A stretch of 64,000 nt of DNA from Flaveria trinervia (GCA_025506515.1 CM046444.1:76317533-76381532); one strand, 5' to 3'; counted from the stretch's first letter, positions 1 through 12,352 are shown. Numbers and translations are program-made. The notes: generated by a model not told the origin, from the sequence alone.

Positions 1-3000
1 TCCTCTTCTTCACCATCTTCATCCTCTCAGTTGTTGTTTCCAATAAACCTATGTGTTTACCATCTGTTGATGAGACCAGCCCAAACCAAAAAGGTTTGGG
101 TCTCCAAAACTAACTGATTGTTTATTATTGCAGGGTTCTTCAACATGCCAAGTAGCATCTGGTATGTAGACAGTGGGGGATCTATGCCATGACTGGGAAC
201 AACTCTCTTCTTCATGACTACTCTCAAGAAAGAAGGGGTTTGTTTCTTTTGGCAATGATGCTAGGGGTTACATCATTGGAAACGGATTTGTCTCCAATGG
301 AGAAATAAAGTTTGATGATGTTAATCATTTGGAAAATCTCAAGTACAATCTCTTGAGTGTCAGTCAAATGTGTGATAAAGGTCATGTTGCTCTTTTCACC
401 AGTCAGAACTGTAGGATTCTGTCATCCAAAGTTTTGCATTTGATTGACAAGGTGTTGGATGATCACACTCTCCTGAGAGCCAACAGGACAGGAAGAGTGT
501 ATGCCTTAGATCTTTCCAAGAAAATAGATCTCAAAGGCAATCCTTGCCTATTTTCCAAAGCCTCTTCTCAAGAATCTAAACTGTGGCACAGAAGGCTGGG
601 TCATGTTAATTTCAAAAACATGAATCAGCTTATCCACATAGTTTAGTCAGAGGCTTACCAATAAAGGAGTTCCACTGTGATGAAGCCTGCACTGCTTGTT
701 AAAAGGAAAATAGCACAAAGTCTCATTCCCTCCTATTGAAGAGCCTAAGTCCACTGCCTGCTTGCAATTACTGCATATGGATCTATTTGTTCCTGTGAGA
801 GTGATGAGCATGGCAAAGAAGAAATACTGTCTGGTAATTGTGGATGATTACTCCAGATTTGTATGGACTTTCTTTCTACATTCAAAGGATGAGGTTGCTC
901 AGAAGGTTATTAACTTTGTGTTGTATATTGAGAAGCAGTATTCCCTTCCAGTCAAGTGTATCAGGAGTGATAATGGAACTGAATTCAGGAACAAAATAGA
1001 GTATGGACTCCAGAACAAAATAGAGTAGTGGAGAGAAAGAACAGGACCCTCATTGAAGCTGCAAGGTCCATGCTGGCTGACTCTGGTTTGCCACTGACCT
1101 TTTGGGCTGAAGGTGTCAACACAACTTGCTATGTGCAGAATAGAGTTTTAGTAAATCAGAGGTTGATGAAGACTCCATATGAAGTTCTCCATCATTTGGC
1201 TCCTCTGATTTCATTTTTCAAAGCATTTGGATGTCCCTGTTTTATTCTCAACACAAACGATCAACTCCATGAATTTGATCATAAGGTGGATGCTGGGTAT
1301 TTTGTTTGTTATTCATCTACTTGCAAGGCATACAGAGTCTTCAACTGCAGAACAAAGATAGTTGAAGAGACTTTGCATGTGAAGTTTAATGAATCTCCTT
1401 TGGACAAGATTCCACAAAACCCTGTGGAGTTGTTTGATTTGGACATACTGCAATATGTTCCTTATCAACCTCCAGCTGTTGCAGATCCTGTGGCTCAATC
1501 ATCTTCTGCAGCATGTCTTCCACCTGGTGGTATTGATGATGATGATGATGATAATATCAATACTCACCTATTCAAGTTTAGTGACCAACTGCCTGTGTCT
1601 GCTAAACTTGATGTTCCTGTAGCTTCAGCAGTTCCATCCACAACAAATGCTGATGAGATCTCTGTTTCCTCTACATCGTTTGAGTTACCATCAAATTCTT
1701 GGTTTCAAGAGTCTACATCAACATCTGCTGCTGCTGAAGGTTCTACAAACACTTGCACAGATCTCATTGTTTATCAAGAACTGAAGAATCACCCCATGAC
1801 TCAGATTATTGGTGATATCAATGCTAGTGTTTCAACCAGAAGTCAATTGTCTAACTTCTGCTTCTATGCTATCTTCATCAGTCAGCTAGAGCCAAAGAAC
1901 TATCATGTTGCTTTGAGAGACAATGGATGGTTGAAGCTATGCAGCTTGAGCTACTTCAGTTCAAGAAACAGCAAGTGTGGGAACTTGTTCCTCTTCCCCC
2001 AGCTAAGTGTGCAATAGGCACTAAATGGTTGTTTAGGAATAAAAACGATGAAAATGGGCTTATTGTTAAGAACAAGGCTAGACTGGTTGTACAGGGGTTT
2101 TCACAAGAAGAAGGTATTGACTATGATGAAACCTTTGCCCCTGTAGCCAGACTAGAGGCAATCAGATTGTTCTTAGCCTATGCTGCATTCCACAATCTTA
2201 AGTTTTTCAAATGGATGTTAAAAGTTCATTTTTATATGGTAAAATAAAGGAAGAAGTTTATGTGTGTCAACCATCAGGCTTTGAGGATAATAAACATCCT
2301 GAATGGGTGTACAAACTTGATAAGGCTCTTTTGGGTTGAAACAAGCTCTTACTAGAGCCTGGTATGAGACACTCTCTACTTTTCTTCTTAAGAATAATTT
2401 CACTAGAGGCTCCATTGATAAAACTTTGTTTATTAAGAAGGTGGATTAGCATAAGCTACTTGTTCAGATTTATGTTGATGATATTATTTTTGCATCTTCT
2501 GATCCTCAGTTGTGTGATGATTTTACAACTTAATGAAAAAGAGGTTTGAAATGAGTGCAATGGGAGAATTACAGTTCTTTCTAGGCTTGCAAATCAAACA
2601 AAAGGCTGATGGAACTTTTATTCATCAGTCAAAATATACAAAAGATCTTTTGAATAAGTTTGATTTACAAAACTGTAAGCCCTGTTCTACTCCCATGTGC
2701 AACATCACACAACTGGATGCTGATCAGAAAGGTAAAGCTGTTGATGAAACGCTTTACAGATGTATGATTGGGTCCTTGATGTATCTAACAACTTCTAGAC
2801 CAGATATTATGCTTGCTACATGTGTTTGTGCTAGATTTCAGGCTGCTCCTATACAGTCTCATTTGATTGCAGTCAAGAGAATCTTTAGATATTTGCAAGG
2901 TACACAATCTCTGGGTTTATGGTATTCCACTGGACACTCTTGCAAGTTAGTTGCTTTTTCAGATAGTGACTATGCAGGGTGCAAGTTAACTAGAAAGTCA

Positions 3001-3412
3001 ACTTCTGGTGGTTGTCAATTCCTAGGCAACTGTTTGATTTCTTGGCAGAGTAAGAAACAACATATGTTGCTACATCAACTGCTGAGGCCGAGTACATTGC
3101 TGCTGCAAGTTGCACCTCTCAGGTACTCTGGCTTCAGAACCAACTTCTGGATTATGGCATTACAGAGACTAAGACTCCATTGTTTATGGATTGTGCTTTA
3201 GCTCTGTGTATTGTCAAAAATCCAGTCCAGCACTCTAGGACCAAACATATAGAGATCAGACATCATTTATTCGGGATTGTTTTGAAAAAGGTCTGATTGA
3301 TCCTAAGTTTGTGCCTAGTGCTGATGAGCTCGCAGATATTTTTACTAAGCCTTTGGATAGTTCTACTTTCCAAAACCTTGTGTTAAGGCTTGGTATGCTG
3401 CAGCTAGAATAA
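1..3412 (+). pseudogene. copia pol remnant of element 1
   Basis: The protease active site D-S-G is at 169-177, in the context IWYVDSGGSM, followed at once by a frameshift. The pre-integrase zinc domain (LWHRRLGHVN) covers about 329-750, integrase 760-1500, RT 1927-2560 with YVDD at 2471-2482, and RNase H about 2750-3412 (SDSDYAGCKLTRKSTSGG). Reading needs all three frames, with breaks near 190, 645, 1025, 1900, 2215 and 3060. In integrase the segment between the second Asp (SDNGTEFRN) and the Glu motif (VVERKN) is shortened by roughly 70 bp compared with element 2. The stop TAA at 3410-3412 matches the pol stop of element 2. The protein would have processed gag-pol, reverse-transcribed and integrated the element; it is dead now. 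Confidence 0.93.
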
Positions 3413-4022
3413 GTGACAACTACTGATGATTTCAGTAGTAATACTGATGATCATTGGTACCCATGTCACATATAAGTACTGATGAGTCCTTTTCCCTTCA
3501 GTAGTTTTATAACTACTGATGTAGTTAACAACTACTGAAATCAGTATAAACAGATAAGTACTGATGTCCTATGAAACACCTGAAAATCCGATGCAAAGTC
3601 TGATGAGTAAGTGTAAGGACAGCATGAAACAGCTAAAAGGCTATGAATTGACGACAACTACTGAAGAGAACTTTCTCTTCAGTTGTTTCAACAACTGCTG
3701 TTTCATTCTAAACAACTGAAGCAAAACCATGTCTTTAGTAGTTTTATAACTACTGATGACTAATACCAAGTCTTCAGTTGTTTACAACAACTGATGACAA
3801 AACCACTGTCTTCAGTAGTTTCACAACTACTGATGACAAACACCAAGTCCTCAGTTGTTTCAATCATCTGAAGTCAACACCACGGTCTTCAGTAGTTTTC
3901 TAACTTCTGATGCCTAACACCACGACTTCAGCTGTTTCAACATCTGAAAGGATAATACCATGTCAACAGTCGTTTAAAACTACTGATGACTAACACCACA
4001 TCCTTCAGTCGTTTTCTTACCC
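3413..4022 (+). repeat. hairpin-rich spacer between pol and extra ORF (element 1)
   Basis: No ORF is seen. The stretch is a run of related short units alternating cttcagtagtttca...aactactgatga with cttcagttgttt...caactgatga. Many units are inverted repeats, for example CAGTAGTT (3813-3820), a 4-bp loop, then AACTACTG (3825-3832). The same words (cagtagttt, actgaag, ttcagtcgtt) occur in the U3 of this element's LTR (7680-7900). Element 2 has the matching array at 16683-17345. Confidence 0.85.
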
Positions 4023-4028
4023 GTACCC

Positions 4029-4036
4029 TATAAATA
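4029..4036 (+). promoter_or_regulatory. TATA-like box upstream of extra ORF (element 1)
   Basis: The sequence is TATAAATA in the context ccctataaatatcc, 72 bp before the first ATG of the extra ORF (4108), directly after the hairpin array. Element 2 has the same box at the same place (17355-17362). The conserved distance and the A/C-rich leader suggest an internal promoter; activity is inferred only. Confidence 0.55.
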
Positions 4037-4107
4037 TCCTGACATAATCCTTCAAAGCTTCATCTTCTTCAAACCTAACATTCCTCTCCAAAACTTCTGT
4101 CTTCTCA

Positions 4108-7047
4108 ATGGCGTCCATGCAAATTAAACCGCGACACAACTGTGTTGCCTACCTTACTAAATCGCTTGTCTGGGCTAAGTTGATACTGCTATCGATCTTA
4201 TGGTTCAGTCCCAATACAAAACGGCATTTCTTCTGAATCCCATTTTACATGCCGAATCCCTCCAACAGTTTTGGATGAACGTCACCATTACCACTGGGGG
4301 GAGAACAACACACCATCTCTCAGTCGGTTGTCAACAACAAAGAAGTGGTCATCACTCCTGCAATAATCCGCCAAATTCTTCATCTGGATGATGCTATTTC
4401 TCCTGCTGGATATCCCAAGGGTACTACAGATCTATCCTTTGCCCAACATGGATATCAAGGCAATCTAAGTGCCTCCACTATCATGAAGAAACACTTCCAT
4501 GCCGCCGAACGCCTAATTTTTCACATGGTGAATGTATGTTTGGCTCCTAAGACTTCGTCTTGGGATCAAATGTCGTCCAAGTGGCAGCAGGTAATGTATA
4601 CTATTCTTGAGCAACAACCGTTAAATTTTTCAGAATTAATATTTTCGGAGCTCAAGGATATGGCTCAGTAACTAACTGCTAACCGTTGGATACTATATCC
4701 ACGGTTCATAATGGCCATCATTACAAACCAGCTTAATGCTGAGGGACTTGTTGGCTTGGGAGTCCCTGCTACGGCTATTCTGCCAGAAGTATACTCCCGG
4801 CACAACTCTGACCAGACACTCAAATTGGCTGCCAAGCTGCGCAAACCCACGCAGCTGGAACCCACAGCCACCACCTCCACATCAAAAGTCCCCACCATAC
4901 CCACCAAAAAGAAACCCAAAACGGCTACTCAGGGAATGAGTCCCCTGAGGATGCCCCTGCAACACAAACGCAGGAGATATCCACTGGTCCAAACCCCCTA
5001 GTGGATATAAGGACTCTTCCAGCCATAGCCGCTCAGGATTCCTCTCAACAGAAGCCTGCAGCAACCACACAAGGGGTACCTCCACATCTGGGATCTTCCT
5101 CACTTGAGGGGATTGCCATTGAAGAGCACCAACCTCCCCAGGTGCACACTGCTTCTATCCCTTCACCCCATACAACCGCCCCTCACAGCCCAACTTTAAT
5201 AGTTGCACAAGTGCTGACTCAACTGCACTCCTCACCCCCTCCCCAGAAACCACTTACTACTGGGAACACCTCTACCATTGAGGGGGAGGAACACAGTGCA
5301 ATTGAGAACCCACAGCACAGGGGTTTACCACTTCTATCTCTGGTGTAGAGAAGGAGATTAGAATATCTAGTGAGGCTGCCACCTCTCTGAATCAGCACAT
5401 GATCAGAATAGGTGCTGTACTTCAAAATTCCCTCCTCTCATCACACCCATAATCACTGATATTGTGACTAAAGCCATTGATGAGAGGCTTTCCTCAACTT
5501 TACAACCCTTGATTGATGCTGTTGTGCAAAAGACACTTTCTGCGGTACAAACCCCTTCCACCAATGCATCCAAAAAGGGGGAGAGTACTGCAGTGAAAGA
5601 AAAGAAGAGGAAAAGAACAGAGGAAGAGGAGGAAGAGAAGGAAGAGAAGCAAGCCCAAGAGGAGGAGAAAGAAATGCAACCACTGCTCACTTACAAGCGA
5701 AAGAAAAGTGTTGATGATCAACCTACTGCTGAAGACAAATCCTTGGAAGAGCTGGTAAAAGAAGCTGATACTACACACAGCCGTTCCATGGATAAAATAA
5801 TTGAACAACTCTTCGGGCAAGGGTTTGATACAACCACATTGGATAGTGAGATCAGAAGGTTGGAAGTGCAAGAGATTCAACCCGATGGGCTGGGTATGAT
5901 GCTCTTGGAAAGGAGAGATTAGAGATCATGATCCGCTTCATTGCAAAATACTTAGGAAGATCTTTAATGGAGATTTGCGCGTGGACCAGGGACAGTATTC
6001 TGGCTATAGCCACGGGAATCTGTCTGTTTGAACAAATCCACAAGGGGATTATTGTTGAAGCCCTTGATGAGGCTGGGGCTCGTAAAAGGTTGGAAATGGC
6101 TAAACTTACAAAGGCGAAACTTACTACAAAGATGCTGGATCAACCTTCCCTTCCACCCACTCAAACACAACCTACCCCTCAAATCTCCAAACCAATCTCT
6201 AAGCCAAAATCCAAACATCCTCATTCTTCAAAACCAATTCCTTTACCAACCCAACCATCATGCAGTGATGCACCTAGAAGGAGGAGAAGGGTGCTGAGGA
6301 TGGAAGAAGAAGAAGAAGAAGAGGATGAAGATGATAGTCTGCCACTCTCTACTGTTCTAAAGCTACCAAAACCCAAAAGTCAACCATGATCACACCTGAC
6401 TCTCAAAGGGAAATGGTTAGAGTCAAGATAGAAGATGAAGAACAGCAGAAACAGCACGATGAGCAACTACTGAAGATGGTTGACAAGGAATTTCCTCAGT
6501 CGTCATCTATACAAGCCATGAAAGGGCATGCTCAGAGGCTGTACACTCTCAGGCACACATTTCAATATCAGAAGGAGAGAGTGAGAGTATGGCCAGACCC
6601 CAGGGTGAGTTCTAGAATCCATAAAAGAACTATTCCACACAGATACAATGGCCAGGTTAGAAAAACAATAGATTCTAGCATCATGTTGGCCATTGTAGTC
6701 TACCTTAGGAAATAATTGATGAATTCAAGAAAGCTCATCAAGCAAAGATCACCCCTCAAGCTTTACTAGAAAACAAGATGATCAAAAGGGGGTTATTATA
6801 TAAAAAGCTTGAAGACATCAAGAAGAATGAGCTCCAGTTACTCCTTAAAGGTACCCATCCTGATGAATTTGCCTATAGGGAGGTAACTACAGTGCTAAAA
6901 AATGGCAGGACCATGAAGTACTTATCTGAGTACTATGGTCCAGAGTTCTTCTTCGAAGGTGGAGTAGAAGAACTCTCCAAGGAGGAACAAGTTGTTCTCC
7001 TTGAGGCCTATGTTCGAGAGTCATACAGACTCATTATGGGGAAGTAA
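4108..7047 (+). pseudogene. extra ORF downstream of copia pol (element 1 copy)
   Basis: This is the counterpart of the element 2 ORF at 17439-20799. It starts MASMQIKPRHNCVAYLTKS at 4108 and loses frame within 70 bp (near 4180). It shows the N-terminal domain (4140-4740; ITPAIIRQILHLDDA, APKTSSWDQM), a Pro/Thr-rich stretch (4830-5300), a Lys/Glu-rich coiled-coil-like stretch (5590-5700), a middle domain (5750-6110) and a conserved C-terminal domain (6386-7047; RLYTLRHTFQYQKERVRVWPD) ending LIMGK and TAA at 7045. Several frameshifts and deletions separate these blocks. I see no signal peptide or membrane segment, so an envelope role is not supported. Its function is unknown; its position suggests an accessory protein of the retrotransposon. 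Confidence 0.8.
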
Positions 7048-7250
7048 ATCTCATGAATGGGATAACAACTCTGTGTCCAGTTCCCCAAAACAGAGTTCCC
7101 ATTCATACCTTGCCAAACAAATATCTGAGATTTCTTCCCAGGACGGAGCTTACATGGGTCATCTTCTCTCCTGATCAAGAAGGAAAAAGACCAATCTTTT
7201 GCCAATAATAAGTGGGATAATAAATAATTTAGAGGTTTTGGCTGCATTGG

Positions 7251-7263
7251 TTTAGGGGGAGTT
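7251..7263 (+). other. polypurine tract of element 1
   Basis: The tract is tttagggggagtt directly before the LTR start TGTTGGACC at 7264. The identical tract precedes the 3' LTR of element 2. It is the expected priming site for plus-strand DNA synthesis. Confidence 0.88.
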
Positions 7264-8163
7264 TGTTGGACCAAAAGAACCAATGAGCCAAGATCAGAAA
7301 ACCTCTAAGTCCCACATGGTATCACAACAACTGCTGAAAGCTTCATCAGTAGTTTGACAAGTGCTGAAGACTTCAACAGCTGAAGATCAAGTGCTGAAGA
7401 CTTCAACAGCTGAAGAACTAAAGTGCTGAAGTACAACAGCTGAAGAACACAAGTACTGAAGCTGAACTGCTGAAGAACACAAGTGCTGAAGCTGAAAGAC
7501 CAAAGTACTGAAGTACAACAGCTGAAGAGTTTACAAGTGCTGAAGATCAACAACTGATGTACAAAGTCTGAAGACAAAGACTGAAGACATCAGCTGATGA
7601 TATCTACTGAAGTCATCAGCTGATGAAACATCTGAAGGTCAAAGTCTGAAGATCAAGTACTGAAGCCTCAGTAGTTTGTCACAACTGCTGAAGAGTACTT
7701 CTTTAGACGTTGTGATATCAGTAGTTTTATATTTTTAGTTTAAGTAGTTTTGTAAAACGACTGAAGAGCTTGTTCTTCAGTCGTTGTAGTTTCAGTAGTT
7801 TTATATTTCTCAGTAGTTGTAAACAACTTATAACACTTAGCATGTTTTGTAAGAAGATGTCAGCTGTTTTGACATCTTCAGTAGTTGTGTTTCAGTTGAA
7901 ATAAATTTGTTAGATGTCACTATCAAGTGACATCAGCAGACGTCACATCTCTTATATAAGAGGTGTCGATCTAATCATAATTGTGACATTCTGTTACCAC
8001 GAAAGCGAATATTAAATGAAATATATTTGCAGATATTCTCTCTCTCTATAACCGTCTTGTTCTTCATTGAATATCGTTTTGTTCTTGTGAATCGACTAAT
8101 TCATTGTTTGAATTCTGCTGCTATACTCTTCAATCAATCAAACATAGATCACTGATCCTAACA
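7264..8163 (+). repeat. 3' LTR of copia element 1
   Basis: The LTR is 900 bp, TGTTGGACC...CCTAACA, alignable to both LTRs of element 2. U3 holds an imperfect array (7330-7680) of units of about 30 bp built from tgctgaagacttcaacagc. Next come a 9-bp-stem hairpin (GACTGAAGA, 6-nt loop, TCTTCAGTC) and cagtagttt words. A palindrome GATGTCAC/GTGACATC, a GACGTCAC site and a TATA box (cttatataag at 7951) follow just upstream of the presumed transcription start. R and U5 run to 8163. Confidence 0.9.
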
Positions 8164-8354
8164 ATACTTTATACAAGTGGCCACTATCTATGATTCATAA
8201 GACATTATACAAGCCCTCTAATTTCAAAATGTTATAAGGCTCTGTTTTGTATTTGAGATACATGCTAGAGCTATAAGAGAGGAGAAGTAGAAGAAGTTTG
8301 AAGAGCTAATGAAGAATGTTAGACAATGATGTAAATTAGGTCCAAGGGGGAGTT
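8164..8354 (+). other. 3' end of internal region of another LTR element (E), with PPT
   Basis: These bases are the right flank of element 1. They contain a short Lys/Glu-rich coding remnant (about 8260-8330; REEK, KKFEELMKNV) and end in the polypurine tract ccaagggggagtt (8342-8354) directly before a TG. I read this as the last bases of the internal region of a + strand copia-like element that element 1 interrupted; the rest lies left of the window. Confidence 0.55.
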
Positions 8355-9063
8355 TGTAGATACATGTGTACCTAGTTTAGGAGGTAAATGTAAAATGTTT
8401 CATGTCTTACATATATGTAATTGAATGGGTATGAATGAAATACAATGTGTGGTTGATGCATATAATGTTTAATATTTCATTGTTTATTGTGTGATGATGC
8501 TTATTGAACTAACTATATAGGTTTGTGGTTGTTTACATAATTCTTAGTCAACGATGATTGAGAAACATGTTCAAACTTAATCGTGTGAAGTTCTCATGCG
8601 AATGGACCATACGCGTGTATACTTCATGGTAATGGACCAGTCGCACGACTGAACCAGGAGACTAGATCAGTTGCACGATTGAGACATAAGCTTGACTTAG
8701 TCTCATGACTGGACCTTCAATCTTGCACATGGATCAATCGCATGATTGGACCATGATAATGGTTCAATCTTACGAATGGAAGACCCTAACCTATAAATAA
8801 CACCTAATTCGTGGAAAAACATAACAATTCGAATACATACGCACATGATCGTACCCTAGCCGTCTAGAGACTCCTGAAAACCTGTTCCAAGTTCATAGAT
8901 CACAGTTGATCGTGTTCTAATCATTCATAACGTTTCATTAATCGTTTGAGTGATCTTAACTGTGTTCTCCCTGATTGGATTGCCAATCAAATAGGATTCC
9001 GCACTATTTGAGTTTGTATACGCGCAGAATCAGTTAGTACTCCATACCTAAACGGTACTAACA
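8355..9063 (+). repeat. 3' LTR of element E
   Basis: It starts TGTAGATACATG right after a PPT. A run of short palindromic words (cgaatggacc, cagtcgcacgactg, atcgcatgattgg) spans about 8575-8780. A TATA box ctataaataa lies at 8791-8800. The right end is set at the CA in ggtactaaca (9063), but CA at 9065 is also possible, and no second LTR or TSD is visible. The LTR of the fold-back element (43392-43919) has the same style of U3 array but no clear similarity at its ends. Confidence 0.6.
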
Positions 9064-9066
9064 CAT

Positions 9067-9755
9067 TGAATGAAATAAAATTGTTTGAATGTATTGACAT
9101 TGATATGACAGTTGCTAGGGTTTGTGTTTGTCTGATTTGATGTTTGATTGTTTGTGAGCGTGTGTGTTCTTGCCATCGTCACTGTATCCATTTTGATGTG
9201 AAACCTAGGATCCATATTTATAGACACGGTTGTTTCTATTGAAGAAACACCAGATCTCTTGGGATTTGCACAGTTGTCATGTTGATTTGTTGACTTGAAA
9301 CACTTGTATTATTAAATACTAGTGTTTGGACTCCGCAGGAATATGGTCTTCCGTAGATGTTTGTTCTTCCGCAGGAGTCTTGTTCTTCAAAAGGTAGTTT
9401 GTTCTTTTGAAGGTATCTTGATCTTCCGCAAGAGTCTTCATTTGAACTCTGATTCACTTGAACTCCAGGTGATTGTTCATCCGCATATGATCTTCGGATG
9501 TTACTTACTTGTAAGAAACATATCTACCGAAGAACAAACCTTTCATCCGTCGATGCTTCTTACATTAGTCAATTTTAGTAATTGATCAAGTATTATGTTT
9601 GTACATGCAATTATACACAGAACAATACACATATGGGTTAAACTATATATAATGCATACGACATAATAATGAATTACAATTGTTCATTACAAAAATTGAT
9701 TAAAGTTCTAAGCCTATACGAAATGATCTAGACCTACAGTTTCTAGATCTAATAA
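9067..9755 (-). repeat. 3' LTR of minus-strand copia element D
   Basis: Read on the minus strand, a PPT-like tract (gcctgaaagggagtat) near 9758-9772 is followed by TATTAGATCTAG, probably TGTTAGATC with the G mutated. U3 carries several ttccgcag/ttccgtag repeats (9328-9450 on +). A TATA box, GTCTATAAATATGGA, lies at 9225-9211. About 150 bp of R/U5 follow to roughly 9067. Both ends are approximate, because the PPT-side end is mutated and the other end abuts LTR E. Confidence 0.5.
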
Positions 9756-9779
9756 TACTCCCTTTCAGGCTTAGACACT

Positions 9780-12352
9780 TGTAATCAGCTCTTCAAAATT
9801 GAGTGTTCCTTCAATCTTGACACCATTTCTTGTTAAAGTATGATACTGCATCCTATTACTCACCGTACTTGTACTTGATCTCCATTGTGCATATCCTTTG
9901 TTAGGTCTCAATGTTCAGCCCCAAAATGTCTTCTTCTAGTGTGAGAGTTTCCACCACACTTTGAATATTGAAAAGTTCAAGCTCATCTTGTTTCTTTGAG
10001 GTTAGTTCCTTTTAGCAATCCAGCTTCATGTCTTCTTCCCTTATATGCCTTTGCATGTACTTTATCAATTACATGAATCATGTGCACATACAGGCATAGA
10101 TCAGGTTGAGCTCTTCCATCAGTCAGTTAGGGTGAAGTAGTTTGATATCCACTAGGTCAAAGAGTCTGATACTTTTTGCTTTCTTTGTTTCTTCGATCCT
10201 TAATAGCACCATATCTTTAGTTCTCTCAACATATCCCAATTTTGTTATGAGAAATGTATATTGAATACCTTCTATATGCTTGATTATGGCTGTCGTTATG
10301 TTTGAATATCCAACTCTTCTCAGGAATTCATGATCAATCAATGTAGAGGAGTTGGATTTTGATTATCTTTTGCTTCTTTTCTTGCGCTTATCATCTTCTC
10401 TTATAGCTTCTTTCAGAACATCATCCTTGAATTTTGTTTTTAACTTTCCAACAGCTACGAAGAAATCTCTTCCTCTTGGGCTTACTGGATAGTTTAGATG
10501 AGTAGGCTCTAAAGATCATGTATATCAACATTAGGAAGTAGTAATACAGATTCAATCAAATGATAGTATTCAACTCTCCTACATATCCTCTTCATTAAAG
10601 CATAGTCCCAATCTGGATCAAATTTCTAGGCTAAAATTAGGTTTTCCTTAGCATAATTCGGAGTTTTAATGTGATCAAACAATGGATTAGAGTTGATTTT
10701 CTTTCAGTAATCTCTCTCGCGGTTGTGCCTAAGGGCCACACTTTTCCAGGGATAACAACTCTTAGCTCTCTCACAAGATTTTCTTTCCTTTTGTGCTAAT
10801 CTTTAGGTTCAACTGTTATAGGATTAGCAGGGAGTTTGCTTTGTTGCTCATATGAAGGATTTGGAGCTTCTATTATGAATCATACTCAACTATTCTTCCT
10901 TTAAGCTCATGTGCCCTGTAGTTATGACCCTGTAGCCAACAAACCGTATTGTACTTGCTGAGCTTTGCCATGTCACAGTGGCCTAGATCTTTCTTGATTT
11001 TCTGAATGGCTTGAAATGTGTGAATGCTTGATAATCATAATTAGGAATCATAAATCTAGCCACATCAAACTCTTTCAGCACATCTTTCATATCACCCATG
11101 CTCATCCTTTCCACCACGTCATACGGAAAGCCATGATTTATGAGAGTCATAAACATTAAGGATTCTGGCCTTTCTTCAAGTATGTCTTTAGTGGTCAGTC
11201 GGTCATCATCCTTTTCTTCTTTTTGATCTTTGGCAGATTCACCTTTGGTGAGCTCATTCCATGCATCATCACTTACTGTTTCAGCATGAGACCTAGGCCT
11301 TAACGATGAATAGTTCAACTTATTTTGACCTTTTGGGAGAGTCTTGTCTTTCAATCACTTGCTTCTTCACGAAACCCAAGTACTTCCTTTTCTTTTGTAT
11401 TGAATATTTTGCATTATGGTCTTAGAAGCTTCTTTTGTTTGATTTGTTGTAGAAGCAACATTTGATTCCAGTAAATAGATTTTCATTTTTAGCTCCCTAA
11501 GATATTCTTCCTTTCTTTTCAACACAGCTGATTGAGCAGAGAGAGAGTCGGTTATTTGATCAATTATAGCATGAGCTTCTCAATTCATCCCTTTCATACT
11601 TTATAGATTATTTAAGCTTAGATTCTTGTTGAAGAAGAGCATCAATCACTTCATTATTTCATTGAGTATCTTCTCTTAGTCTTTAATTCTTTGCTTTCTA
11701 CCGTTATACTTGATTCCTGCTTCTAGCTGCATCAGTTGATCATCCTTATCTTTTATTATCCGTTTTAGATCTTTAATTCTTTGCTTTCTACCGTTATACT
11801 TGACAACCAACTCGTTGTATTTAGCAACGAGATAGCTTTTGCTCACTTGGATATCATTACCACTAAGATCGTTTTCATTGTAAGCAATTACATCCACATA
11901 GTTGGCTTGTTCTTCTTCTTTCTTATGTTGAGCAGCACTAGCTAACCTTGAACTTGACTCTAGTGATTGCTCTGCTTGCTGTTGATGAGGTTGTTGTTGT
12001 TGATGGACAATTATTGGAGATGTTGGTTCACTATTGTTTGAATGGACAAGGGATTCAATCTTGGTTAGAGACAATTGAATAGTACTTGCTTGTGAGGCTA
12101 AAACGGTCTCCCCTGTGTAAAAGCTCTCAGTGGATTGCTTTTCTGTGATTGGAGAATGATTGATTAATGAGGGTGAATGGGAGAGATTGGCTGAGTGTCT
12201 TAGCTGGCTAGTAATTATGTTTGGGGTGTTGGGTTGTTTGTGGTTGATTTGGTGATAGAGGGTGGATTGTAGAGATTAGTTGAGTGTTTCGGCTAGTTGG
12301 TGATTATGATTGGGGTGTTTGAGGTTTTTACTAAATGGGTGATTGAGGAGGT
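9780..12352 (-). pseudogene. extra ORF of element D, middle and C-terminal part
   Basis: Open pieces lie at 12074-11676, 11354-10983 and 10341-10123 on the minus strand, with stops and shifts between. The first piece begins with Ser/Gln-rich sequence (HQQQQPHQQQ) followed by a charged coiled-coil-like stretch. The second is acidic and Lys/Asp-rich and ends in a compact region (NHGFPYDVVERMSMGDM). The third may be the C-terminal domain. It continues the ORF whose N-terminal part is at 21968-22788; element 2 interrupted it. A 31-bp duplicated segment (11683 and 11772 on +) repeats KYNGRKQRIKD. No known enzyme motif is seen, and between its pieces I see no other gene. Confidence 0.55.

Larger units (their letters stand above)
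1..8163 (+). mobile_element. Ty1/copia element 1 (5' end outside window)
   Basis: The order seen is protease, pre-integrase, integrase, RT, RNase H, hairpin spacer, extra ORF, PPT and 3' LTR. That is a copia pol order plus an additional ORF of about 2.9 kb between pol and the LTR. The same order and closely similar sequence recur in element 2 (12358-21962), so the two belong to one family. The LTR ends TG...CA at 7264 and 8163. The 5' LTR, PBS and any gag lie left of the window, so the TSD (3' side would be ATACT at 8164-8168) cannot be tested. The extra 3' ORF suggests the SIRE/Maximus-like copia lineage, but lineage assignment is tentative without an RT tree. Confidence 0.93.

Noticed and set aside
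4345..4671. Synaptobrevin/longin-like or other host gene in the extra copia ORF
   Set aside because: I recall similar retroelement ORFs being given such automatic names, but I see no longin or SNARE motif; position, spacer and a second copy in element 2 show it belongs to the element.
5403..5880. Serine/leucine-rich minus-strand ORFs
   Set aside because: They are antisense readings of the Lys/Glu-rich part of the extra ORF of element 1.
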